This document shows, in pieces, positions 33,732 through 41,048 of a stretch of 64,000 nucleotides of DNA. The notes below the pieces were generated by a model. The model was given only the letters and a program-made list of their open reading frames with translations. It was not told the DNA's origin and searched no databases. Numbering within the stretch: the first letter of the stretch is position 1; each line of letters starts with the position of its first letter. A program made the translations under genes and the position numbers. Location of the stretch: contig NZ_CP045529.1 of the NCBI RefSeq assembly GCF_009429125.1, forward strand, positions 2,790,001-2,854,000, given 5' to 3'. The DNA is from Luteimicrobium xylanilyticum (lineage in GTDB: Bacteria; Actinomycetota; Actinomycetes; Actinomycetales; Cellulomonadaceae).

Positions 33732-34433
33732 CTACGCCGGCGGCTCGTCCCGGGGGCTCACCAGCCGCGACTCGTACGCGAACACGACGAGCTGCGCCCG
33801 GTCGCGGGCGCCGACCTTCGCCATCGCGCGCGAGACGTGCGTCTTCGCGGTCGCCGGGCTGATCACCATGTGCGCGGCGATCTCGTCGTTGCTCAGCCCC
33901 TGCCCGACGAGCGCCACGACCTCCTGCTCCCGGTCCGTGAGCCGGCCCAGGTCACGACCGACCGGCTCGACCGCTGGCCGCGCCACGTACTCGGCGATGA
34001 GCGTGCGGGTCACCGCCGGCGACAGCAGCGCGTCACCCGCCATGACGACCCGCAGCGCCTGGAGGACCGCCTCGGGCTCGGTGTCCTTGACCAGGAACCC
34101 GCTCGCTCCCGCCCGCAGCGCCGCGAACACGTAGGCGTCGAGGCCGTAGTTGGTGAGGACGACGATCCGCACGTCCGCGAGCGCCGGGTCCCCCGCGATC
34201 CGGCGGGTGGCCCCGATGCCGTCGAGCACGGGCATCTGGACGTCCATGAGCACGACGTCGGGACGCAGGTCGCGCGCGAGCTCCGCCGCCTGCTCGCCGT
34301 CGCCGGCCTCCCCGACGACCACGACGTCGTCCTCGGCGTCGAGGAGGGCCCGGATGCCGCTGCGGATGAGGGGCTGGTCGTCGCACAGCAGCACCCGGAC
34401 GGGCTCGGCGGCAGGCACGTCGACGCCGGTCAC
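33732..34433 (-). CDS. NarL/LuxR-family response regulator
   Basis: Two-component response regulator of 233 residues. The receiver domain has the acidic pocket DD near residue 18, the phospho-acceptor Asp in VVLMDVQMPVLDG and the conserved Lys in GFLVKD. The C-terminal LuxR helix-turn-helix reads LTDREQEVVALVGQGLSNDEIAAHMVISPATAKTHVSRAM. GTG start overlaps the kinase stop codon (GTGA). Its likely target is the divergent MFS exporter gene upstream of the pair. Confidence 0.92.
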   Translation of the reverse strand: MTGVDVPAAEPVRVLLCDDQPLIRSGIRALLDAEDDVVVVGEAGDGEQAAELARDLRPDVVLMDVQMPVLDGIGATRRIAGDPALADVRIVVLTNYGLDAYVFAALRAGASGFLVKDTEPEAVLQALRVVMAGDALLSPAVTRTLIAEYVARPAVEPVGRDLGRLTDREQEVVALVGQGLSNDEIAAHMVISPATAKTHVSRAMAKVGARDRAQLVVFAYESRLVSPRDEPPA

Positions 34434-35224
34434 GCGCCCGTGCCGCCGTCCACGACGAGCGCCGCCACCGGGAGCTCGGCACGCACCCGGAACCCGCCCG
34501 TCGGCCGGGGCGCGGCGTCCAGGCGGCCACCGAGCGCCGTCGTGCGCTCCCGCATCCCGACGAGGCCGCGGCCCGGCCGGACCGGCCCCGCGGTCCCGGT
34601 GCCGGTGCCGTCGTCGTCGACCTGGACCGTGAGCGTGTCGCCCCGGTAGTCGAGCAGGACCGTCACGGTCGCGGGGCCAGCATGCCGGGCCGCGTTGGTC
34701 AGGGCCTCCTGGACGATCCGGAACGCCGCGGCGTCGACGTGCGGAGGCACCGGACGCTCATGACCCGTCACCGACACGCGCGTCGGGAGGCCGGCGGCGT
34801 TGGTCCGGCTCACGAGGCCGGGCAGGTCGGCGAGCCCGTGCCCGGCGGGCTGGTCCGGGCTGCGCAGCGTCGCGAGCGTGTCCCGCAGCTCACGCATCGC
34901 CTCGCCCGCGGCCTCCTGGATCGCGACGATCGACTCGGGCACGTCCTCGCCGCGCTTGCGCGCCAGGTGGGTCGCGACGTTCGCCTGGATCGAGACGACC
35001 GAGATCGAGTGGGTGAGCGAGTCGTGCAGCTCGCGCGCGATCCGCAGGCGCTCCTCGACCGCGAGCCGCCGCGCGAACTCCTCCTGGGTGCGCTCGGCCT
35101 GCTCCGCCCGTCTCACGACCTCCCGGACGTGCATCTTCCACTGGTGGAACGCCGCGGCGAACCCCGCCGCGGAGACCAGCCATCCCACGGCGTAGAAGCG
35201 CCTCCAGCCCCGGTCGGTACGCAC
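34430..35224 (-). CDS. Sensor histidine kinase (HisKA_3 type)
   Basis: Kinase partner of the NarL-type regulator (264 residues). One N-terminal hydrophobic segment (VGWLVSAAGFAAAFHQW, about residues 12-28) anchors it, and there is almost no extracellular part. The phospho-acceptor His lies in ARELHDSLTHSISVVSIQ. The ATP-binding region has TNAARHAGPATVTVLLDY, VDDDGTG and GRGLVGMRERTTALGG. The start was put at GTG 35224, with TACGAT 6 bases upstream as in a leaderless mRNA. The longer frame to 35686 is antisense to the exporter and unsupported. Confidence 0.87.
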   Translation of the reverse strand: MRTDRGWRRFYAVGWLVSAAGFAAAFHQWKMHVREVVRRAEQAERTQEEFARRLAVEERLRIARELHDSLTHSISVVSIQANVATHLARKRGEDVPESIVAIQEAAGEAMRELRDTLATLRSPDQPAGHGLADLPGLVSRTNAAGLPTRVSVTGHERPVPPHVDAAAFRIVQEALTNAARHAGPATVTVLLDYRGDTLTVQVDDDGTGTGTAGPVRPGRGLVGMRERTTALGGRLDAAPRPTGGFRVRAELPVAALVVDGGTGA

Positions 35225-35447
35225 CCGGGCATCGTAGGCACCGCCACCGCCCGACGGCGTCCGCTGCCGGGAGTACGTGCGGCGTACGCCCGCGGTGGTA
35301 GGCGGCCCCCACCGGTGGTGCCCGCGCGGCAGCCCCAAGTGGGCACCCACGCCCGACGACCCGGCACCCCGGCGTGGCACACCCTGGCGGGGCTGGTCGT
35401 CGACCGCGACGTCAGCACCCAGGAACCACCGCAGCGATGGAGGAGTC

Positions 35448-37046
35448 ATGTCCGAGCCCGGCACGGCGACCGCAGCACCGTCGTCCCCCACGTCAAGACC
35501 GTCAAGCCCCGTGGCTTCCGCCGCCGGACCCTCGCTCGCGGCGCACCCGCGGCGGTGGGCGGCGCTCGCGGTGATCGTCGCGGGCCAGCTCATGATCGTG
35601 CTCGACAACTCGATCATGAACATCGCCCTGCCGTCCGCCGCACGCGACCTCGGGATCAGCGACGCCGACCGACAGTGGGCGATCACCGCCTACTCGCTCG
35701 CGTTCGGCGGCCTGCTGCTGCTCGGCGGGCGCGTCGCCGACTTCGTCGGGCGCAAGCGCGCCCTCGTGGTCGCGCTCGTCGGGTTCGCCGGCGCCTCGGC
35801 GATCGGCGGCGCCGCGACCAGCGCCAGCATGCTCTTCGCGGCCCGTGCGCTGCAGGGCGCGTTCGGCGCGCTGCTCGCACCGGCGGCGCTGTCGCTCATC
35901 ACCGTCATGTTCGTCTCGACGCGCGAGCGGGCGCGAGCGTTCAGCGTGTTCGGGGCCGTCTCCGGCGCGGGCGGCGCGATCGGCCTGCTCGCGGGCGGCG
36001 CGCTCACCGAGTACCTCGACTGGCGCTGGTGCCTCTACGTCAACGCGCCCATCGCCGTCTTCGCCGCGTTCTTCGCCCTGCGGCTCGTGCCCGAGTCGAA
36101 GGCGCACGGCGCGCGGCGCCTCGACGTCCCCGGCGTCGTGCTCGCCACGGGCGGCCTCGTGTCTCTCGTCTACGCGTTCACGCACGCCGCCAAGCAGACG
36201 ACCGGGGCGGACGGCCTGCCGTCCACCGTGGGCTGGGGCGACCCGACCGTGATCACGCTGCTCGCCGTGGCCGTCGCCGCGCTCGCCGCGTTCGTCGTCC
36301 TCGAGACACGGACCGCGAACCCGCTGCTCCCGATGCGGGTCGTCCTCGACCGCAACCGTGGCGGGTCGTACCTCGTGTTCCTGCTGCTCGGCGCCGGCCT
36401 GTTCGCGATGTTCCTGTTCATGACGTTGCACCTCCAGGTCGTCCTCGGCTGGACGCCGCTCAAGGCCGGCCTCGGGTTCCTGCCGTTCGCGCTCGCGGTG
36501 ATCGCGTCCGCCGGGCTGGTCGCCCGGCTCCTGCCGCGCGTCGGGCCGCGCCCGCTGCTCGTCACCGGGCTCGCGATGGCGAGCGCGGGGATGCTGCTGC
36601 TCGTCCGCACCACGCCCGACTCGTCCTACGCGAGCACGATCCTGCCGTCCGCGCTGATCATCGGGACGGGCCTCGCGCTGGTGTTCGTCCCGGCGTCGTC
36701 GACGGCGCTGCTGGGGGTCGAGGACCACGACGCCGGGGTCGCGTCGGCCGTCCTCAACACGGCGCAGCAGGTCGGCGGGTCGCTCGGGCTCGCGCTGCTC
36801 AACACGATCGCTATCGGGGCGTTCACCGGCAAGCTCACCGACCTCGTCGCGACCGGGGCCGACCCCCGGTCCGCCGCCGTCCTGGCGACCGCGCAGGTGC
36901 ACGGCTACCACGTCGCCTACGTATGGGGGGCGGCGTTCTTCGCGGCCGGGCTGGTCGTGTCGCTGGTCGTGATGGCCGTGAGCCGGAAGAGCATGCCGGA
37001 CCCGGAGGACGAGGCGGCCGGCGAGCCGGCGGTCGCCGTCGCCTGA
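35448..37046 (+). CDS. MFS drug exporter, DHA2 (14-helix, EmrB/QacA) family
   Basis: A 532-residue membrane transporter with about 14 hydrophobic helices, length and motifs as in proton-driven multidrug exporters. Motif A reads GGRVADFVGRKRALVV and motif C reads FGAVSGAGGAIGLLAGGALTE; helix 1 has the DHA2 pattern VIVAGQLMIVLDNSIMNIALPSAARDL with its conserved Asp. The start at ATG 35448 has GGAGGAG 2-6 bases upstream. It is divergent from a two-component system, which probably controls it; a 223-base control region lies between them. Confidence 0.9.
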   Translation: MSEPGTATAAPSSPTSRPSSPVASAAGPSLAAHPRRWAALAVIVAGQLMIVLDNSIMNIALPSAARDLGISDADRQWAITAYSLAFGGLLLLGGRVADFVGRKRALVVALVGFAGASAIGGAATSASMLFAARALQGAFGALLAPAALSLITVMFVSTRERARAFSVFGAVSGAGGAIGLLAGGALTEYLDWRWCLYVNAPIAVFAAFFALRLVPESKAHGARRLDVPGVVLATGGLVSLVYAFTHAAKQTTGADGLPSTVGWGDPTVITLLAVAVAALAAFVVLETRTANPLLPMRVVLDRNRGGSYLVFLLLGAGLFAMFLFMTLHLQVVLGWTPLKAGLGFLPFALAVIASAGLVARLLPRVGPRPLLVTGLAMASAGMLLLVRTTPDSSYASTILPSALIIGTGLALVFVPASSTALLGVEDHDAGVASAVLNTAQQVGGSLGLALLNTIAIGAFTGKLTDLVATGADPRSAAVLATAQVHGYHVAYVWGAAFFAAGLVVSLVVMAVSRKSMPDPEDEAAGEPAVAVA

Positions 37047-37078
37047 GGCCCCCGCGGTGCTCGTCGGGCGATCGGGTC

Positions 37079-37102
37079 GGTCAGCAGGTCAGCAGGTCAG
37101 CG
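37079..37102. repeat. Three tandem copies of an 8-bp unit
   Basis: GGTCAGCA, GGTCAGCA and GGTCAGCG follow each other across the stop codon of the DinB-family gene. On the minus strand this places TGA triplets every 8 bases, one of them the stop codon. Confidence 0.85.
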
Positions 37103-37609
37103 GGACGCCCGCTGCCACAGGCCCTTGACGTACGAGGCCTGGCCCAGGTGCTGGGTCGCGTCGCCCACGACGCTCACGAGGCGGACGCCGAGCGTGACGG
37201 GCGGGTCCCACCGTTCGTCGACGACCCGGTCCAGCGCCTCGTCGGGGAGCGTCGCCACGTACGCGAGGGCACGCTCCTGCGTCGCGTCCACGTAGCCGTG
37301 CAGCAGCTCCGCCGACGCCCGGACCTGGCCCACCTGCTCCGGCGTCTGGCCGTACCCGGTCGCGCCGTCGTCGAACGGGAGCCCGAACCGCTCGGCCCAA
37401 CCGCCCGACGTCCAGACCTCCCCCTCGCCCGCGACGTCGGCGACCTGCGCGTCGACGCCGCGCCCGATGTGCCACACGAGCCACGCGATCGTGTTCGCGT
37501 GCGGGTCGGGGCGCCAGGCGAGGGCTTCCTCGTCGAGGCCGTCGAGGAGGCGTCCCACGCCGTCCCCGACCCGGGAGAACGAGTCGGTCAGGATGTCGGT
37601 CGATCGCAT
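37097..37609 (-). CDS. DinB/mycothiol-transferase-like protein (DUF664 type)
   Basis: A 170-residue four-helix-bundle protein of the DinB superfamily. Candidate metal ligands are His in LVWHIGRGVD (about residue 47) and His in VVGDATQHLGQASYVKGLW near the C-terminus. The latter pattern is common in mycothiol-dependent actinobacterial members, which detoxify or modify small molecules. The substrate is not known. The gene starts at ATG 37609 with CAGACT 7 bases upstream (leaderless layout) and is divergent from a CYTH-domain gene across a 19-bp inverted repeat. Confidence 0.8.
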   Translation of the reverse strand: MRSTDILTDSFSRVGDGVGRLLDGLDEEALAWRPDPHANTIAWLVWHIGRGVDAQVADVAGEGEVWTSGGWAERFGLPFDDGATGYGQTPEQVGQVRASAELLHGYVDATQERALAYVATLPDEALDRVVDERWDPPVTLGVRLVSVVGDATQHLGQASYVKGLWQRASR

Positions 37610-37616
37610 ACCGTCC

Positions 37617-37646
37617 AGTCTGCGACGCTCCCCCGCGACTTGTCAG
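37617..37646 (-). promoter_or_regulatory. Promoter of the DinB-family gene
   Basis: On the minus strand CTGACA (37641-37646) and CAGACT (37617-37622) are 18 bases apart, followed 7 bases later by the ATG. The -35 hexamer lies inside the left arm of the inverted repeat at 37640-37683. Confidence 0.55.
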
Positions 37647-37683
37647 AACGTGGCGGCTCTCGACAGCCGCCACATTCTGACAA
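37640..37683. repeat. 19-bp inverted repeat between divergent DinB and CYTH genes
   Basis: Arms 37640-37658 (TTGTCAGAACGTGGCGGCT) and 37665-37683 (AGCCGCCACATTCTGACAA) match in 18 of 19 positions around a 6-base loop. Each arm holds a CTGACA hexamer that can serve as the -35 box of one of the two divergent genes. It is therefore more likely an operator than a terminator. Confidence 0.8.
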
Positions 37684-37707
37684 CTCGGTGAATCGGCGCG
37701 CTAGGGT
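37677..37707 (+). promoter_or_regulatory. Promoter of the CYTH-domain gene
   Basis: CTGACA (37677-37682) and TAGGGT (37702-37707) are 19 bases apart. The GTG start follows 6 bases after TAGGGT, as in a leaderless mRNA. Confidence 0.5.
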
Positions 37708-37713
37708 CGGGAC

Positions 37714-38358
37714 GTGAGCGACTCCGGCTACGGCGACTTCGAGTTCGAGCGCCGCTTCGTCGCGCGCGACGTCCCCCGCGAGCTCCTCGACGAGAGCCCG
37801 CCGACCCTGATCGTCCAGAGCTACTACCTCGCCGACGACGGCTACGCCCTCCGGCTGCGCGTCCAGTCCTCCACGGCGCGGGCCGTGCTCGACGACCGGT
37901 CCGACGCGGTCGACGTCCTCGACGCCCACGCGGACGCGTTCGACTTCTGCGCCCTCACCGCCAAGGGGCCGATGGTCGGCGGCACCCGCTACGAGGCCGA
38001 GCGCGAGCTGGACGTGAGCGTCGGGGTGGAGATGGTGCGCCGAGGCGGCCTGCGGATCGTCAAGAACCGGCACGCGGTCTGGCTCGGCGCGGACGGCTGG
38101 GTGATCGACGTCTTCGGTGGTGCCAACCATCCGCTCGTGGTGGCCGAGTGCGAGCGCTCCGGTCCGGTGGTCGACCTGCAGATCCCGTCGTTCTGCGTCA
38201 CCGAGGTCACCGAGGACCACCGGTTCGCCAACGACGCGCTCGTCCACGAGCCGTTCGCGCGCTGGGCGGGGGCCTTCGAACGGGAGCTCGAGTCCCAGGG
38301 GCCCCGCTTCCTGCAGGGCTTCGGGCGCAACCAGGCGCTGCCCGGCGACCAGCGCTGA
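37714..38358 (+). CDS. CYTH-domain protein (triphosphate tunnel fold)
   Basis: A 214-residue protein resembling the CYTH family of triphosphatases and adenylate cyclases. Support comes from an N-terminal FEFERRF (the acidic E-x-E strand), then YYLADDGYALRLRV with a basic strand, an LTAKGPMVGGTRYEAERELD stretch with the second E-x-E, and GWVIDVFGG later. These alternating charged strands line the tunnel that binds triphosphate and metal in the family. Its substrate (inorganic triphosphate, thiamine triphosphate or other) cannot be told. Leaderless GTG start; divergent from the DinB-family gene. Alternative families cannot be fully excluded. Confidence 0.72.
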   Translation: MSDSGYGDFEFERRFVARDVPRELLDESPPTLIVQSYYLADDGYALRLRVQSSTARAVLDDRSDAVDVLDAHADAFDFCALTAKGPMVGGTRYEAERELDVSVGVEMVRRGGLRIVKNRHAVWLGADGWVIDVFGGANHPLVVAECERSGPVVDLQIPSFCVTEVTEDHRFANDALVHEPFARWAGAFERELESQGPRFLQGFGRNQALPGDQR

Positions 38359-38379
38359 ACCGTCGTCAGGCGCGGTCGG

Positions 38380-39768
38380 TCACATCACGCCCATCTTCGT
38401 GGTGAGCGGCACGTAGTTGAAGTGCCACGGCTCGTACGAGCCGCCGCCGCCCGCGCGGGCCCACGTCGGGTTGTCCCACCCGTAGCTCGGGCCGTTCGCA
38501 CGCAGCCACTGGTACACCTCGGCGTTGCCCGTCTCGCTCGAGCAGAAGTCGACCGCCAGGCCGAGCCCGTGGTTCGAGGTCCCGGGCTCCGCCGCGTAGC
38601 CCGCGCGCGTGACGGCGAGCGTGTACTGCTCGGCGAGCGGTCGGTAGGCGGCCACGAGGCACATGTTGCGGCCGAAGCGCGCCTTGAAGGCCTCGTTCAT
38701 CGCCGTGATCGCCGCGGCCGCCGGGTTCGCGAGGTAGTAGCCCTTCTGCCACAGCTCGCAGAGCTGGCTCTTCGGCAGCTCGCCGTTCTTGCCGGTCGGG
38801 AGGACGTCGACGTCGCAGTCGGCGATGCTGTCGCGGGTCTCGCTGCGGCTCGCGACCTGCGAGCGAGCCGCGCCGTCGCCCAGCGACCTGATCGTGTCGG
38901 GGAGCTTCGTCGACGTGCCCGACGCCGAGACCGCGTCGAGGAGGCTCGGCCCCTGAGGACGACCGCCGTTGTCGACGGCGGTGTCGCCGTTCGCGGCGCC
39001 CGTGAGCGGGACCGCGATGGTCGCGACGGCCAGCGACGTCAGGACGGCGACCCGCGGCACCCAGCGGGGGCGGTCGCTGCCCGGACGTGCGCCGGGCTCG
39101 AGGCCGACGGCGCCGCCGTCGCCCGCGCCCTGCGGGTCGCCCGACGGTGACGGCTCGAGAAGGAGCGCCTCGAGCTCCGCGGTCTGCACGTGCGGCAGGT
39201 CGTCGTGCTCGAGCGACGGTGCACCTTGCAGGGGGTGCTCGTGGACGACCTCGGCGGCGTGCTCGTGGCACGTCGGGCCGACGACGGACGGCGCGGCGAC
39301 CGCGGGGACCGGGACCGACGCCGGAACCGCCCGGCCGGCGCGCGGCGCCTCGACGGACGTGACCCGCGCGACCTGCGGGCCGTGATGGGCGAACCCTGCG
39401 GCGGACCAGGTGTTCGTGACACGAGCGGGGCCGTGGTTGGGGGCGAGGTCGGCGGGCGCGGCCTCCTCGACGTGCTGCGACTCCTGCTCCGTCGAGGTGA
39501 GCAGCATCTCGCGTCGCTGCCGGCGGGTGAGGTACGGCGCCGAGTCCTCGGCGGTGCGCTCGGGCGCGAGAGTCGTCACCGTGCGCGGCGACGTCGCGCT
39601 CGTCCGGGAGACGGCGGCGGCCGGGCGGGCTGCCGCGACCGGGACGGCGTCCAGGTGGACCGTGGGGGACGGCGGCACGTGCACCACCGGCGCGTCCTGC
39701 GCGCGCAGCGCCGCTTCACGGCGTTCGCGGCGGGTCAGCAGCGGGGGCGACGACGTCGCGGATTCCAC
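38380..39768 (-). CDS. Membrane-anchored VanY-like D-alanyl-D-alanine carboxypeptidase (M15)
   Basis: Peptidoglycan peptidase of 462 residues. The C-terminal M15 domain (about 345-462) has the zinc motif SNHGLGLAVDF (S-x-H-x-x-G-x-A-x-D) and the final His in EPWHFNYV, which match VanY-type DD- or LD-carboxypeptidases. One hydrophobic segment (VAVLTSLAVATIAVPLTGAA, about 240-260) anchors it. The first 240 residues would stay in the cytoplasm, are low-complexity, and hold two copies of an LTRR-x-RRE motif (LLTRRERREAAL and YLTRRQRREMLL). GTG 39768 has GGAGG 4 bases upstream; the longer frame is not needed. Confidence 0.85.
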   Translation of the reverse strand: MESATSSPPLLTRRERREAALRAQDAPVVHVPPSPTVHLDAVPVAAARPAAAVSRTSATSPRTVTTLAPERTAEDSAPYLTRRQRREMLLTSTEQESQHVEEAAPADLAPNHGPARVTNTWSAAGFAHHGPQVARVTSVEAPRAGRAVPASVPVPAVAAPSVVGPTCHEHAAEVVHEHPLQGAPSLEHDDLPHVQTAELEALLLEPSPSGDPQGAGDGGAVGLEPGARPGSDRPRWVPRVAVLTSLAVATIAVPLTGAANGDTAVDNGGRPQGPSLLDAVSASGTSTKLPDTIRSLGDGAARSQVASRSETRDSIADCDVDVLPTGKNGELPKSQLCELWQKGYYLANPAAAAITAMNEAFKARFGRNMCLVAAYRPLAEQYTLAVTRAGYAAEPGTSNHGLGLAVDFCSSETGNAEVYQWLRANGPSYGWDNPTWARAGGGGSYEPWHFNYVPLTTKMGVM

Positions 39769-39874
39769 GGCACCTCCGGGGTCTCGGCTCGGACGGGAAC
39801 AGCAGGCACTTCGACGACTCAACACCTGCCGGGAGGAACGCTCCCCGACGGCCGGTGGCCCCCGCGCCGCGCAC

Positions 39875-39880
39875 AGCCTA
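39875..39880 (-). promoter_or_regulatory. Candidate -10 hexamer for the VanY-like gene
   Basis: TAGGCT on the minus strand, about 107 bases before the GTG. The leader between them has a GCAGG / CCTGC hairpin. No convincing -35 is seen. Confidence 0.35.
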
Positions 39881-39989
39881 CGCGATCACGGAACGATAAC
39901 GGAAGCGCCCGTGACGAACCGGTGGACCGCCCGTGACGAGGCGGTGCGCATCGCAGTGGGACGGGCGTCCCGGTCGGCCGACGGACGGC

Positions 39990-41048
39990 TCACCGCGGGC
40001 GAGCCCGGCGCAGCGTGTCGCCGCGCTGCATCGCGTCCCGGACCTCGCCCACGAGCTCCTCGAGGATGTCCTCGAGGAAGACCACGCCGACGGGCACGGC
40101 GCCGTCGCGCACCAGCGCGAGATGCGCCGCGGAACGCTGCATGGCCTGCAGGACGTCCTCGATCTCGTCGTCCGGAGCGGCGACCGCGAGCGCCCGGACG
40201 CGCCACGACGGCACGGGCTCGTCACGGTCGCCGTTCGTCGCGTACAGGACGTCCTTGAGGTGCAGGTACCCGATCGGCTCGGCGGCCCGGACCACGGGGA
40301 ACCGGCTGAAGCCGGTGCGCGTGACGAGGTGCTCGACGTCGTCGGGCGTGCAGCCCTCCGCGACCGTCACGAGGTCCGCGAGCGGCACCATGACCTCGCG
40401 GGCGGTCCGCTCGGAGAACTCGATCGCGCCGGAGAGGAGGCCCTGCTCGTCCTGCAGGACGCCCTCGGCCGCGGAGTGCTCGACGATCGACTGGACCTCC
40501 TCGACCGTGAACGCGGACGCCACCTCGTCGCGCGGCTCGACGCCCGCGGCGCGCACCGCGTGGTTGGCGAGCCAGTTGAGCGCGCCGATCACGGGCCGCA
40601 GGACGCGGGCGAGCAGCACGAGCGGCGGTGCGAACAGCATGACCGCACGATCGGGTGCGGAGACCGCGAGGTTCTTGGGCACCATCTCGCCGAGCACCAC
40701 GTGCAGGTAGACGACCACGGCGAGCGCCAGCACGAGCGCGATCGGGTGCGCGAGGTCGGGGCTCGCGCCGATCGCGTGCAGCGGGACCTCGACGAGGTGC
40801 GCGAGCGCGGGCTCGGCGACGATCCCGAGACCGGTCGAGCACACGGTCACGCCGAGCTGCGCGCAGGCGAGCATGAGCGACACGTGCTCCATCGCGTAGA
40901 GCACGGTGCGGGCGCGGACGTTCCCGGCCGCGGCCAGGGGCTCGATCGAGCTCCGGCGCGCGGACAGCACGGAGAACTCGGCACCGACGAAGAAGGCGTT
41001 GCCGAGGAGCAGGACGATGCCGAGGATCAGGCCGGCCGTGGAGCTCAT
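39990..41048 (-). CDS. CNNM/CorC-type membrane protein (DUF21 plus CBS pair), short form
   Basis: A 352-residue protein: an N-terminal DUF21 membrane domain (helices at about 5-25, 55-80, 95-118 and 130-150; motif GEMVPKNLAVS) followed by two CBS domains (TAREVMVPLADLVTV and the later GVVFLEDILEELVGEV). Family members act in magnesium or other divalent metal transport and homeostasis. The usual C-terminal CorC/HlyC domain is absent. It overlaps its longer paralogue upstream by four bases (ATGA), so the two probably form a hetero-complex or redundant pair. Confidence 0.88.
   Translation of the reverse strand: MSSTAGLILGIVLLLGNAFFVGAEFSVLSARRSSIEPLAAAGNVRARTVLYAMEHVSLMLACAQLGVTVCSTGLGIVAEPALAHLVEVPLHAIGASPDLAHPIALVLALAVVVYLHVVLGEMVPKNLAVSAPDRAVMLFAPPLVLLARVLRPVIGALNWLANHAVRAAGVEPRDEVASAFTVEEVQSIVEHSAAEGVLQDEQGLLSGAIEFSERTAREVMVPLADLVTVAEGCTPDDVEHLVTRTGFSRFPVVRAAEPIGYLHLKDVLYATNGDRDEPVPSWRVRALAVAAPDDEIEDVLQAMQRSAAHLALVRDGAVPVGVVFLEDILEELVGEVRDAMQRGDTLRRARPR

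Noticed and set aside
34682-37717. 1,011-residue plus-strand frame across the kinase and exporter genes
   Set aside because: Arg/Ala/Pro-rich shadow overlapping three supported genes in other frames.
39769-39989. Cyclic-di-AMP (ydaO) riboswitch before the VanY-like gene
   Set aside because: This riboswitch often precedes wall hydrolases in actinobacteria, but its conserved GGGTGAAGCCG-like segment and pairing are not seen here.
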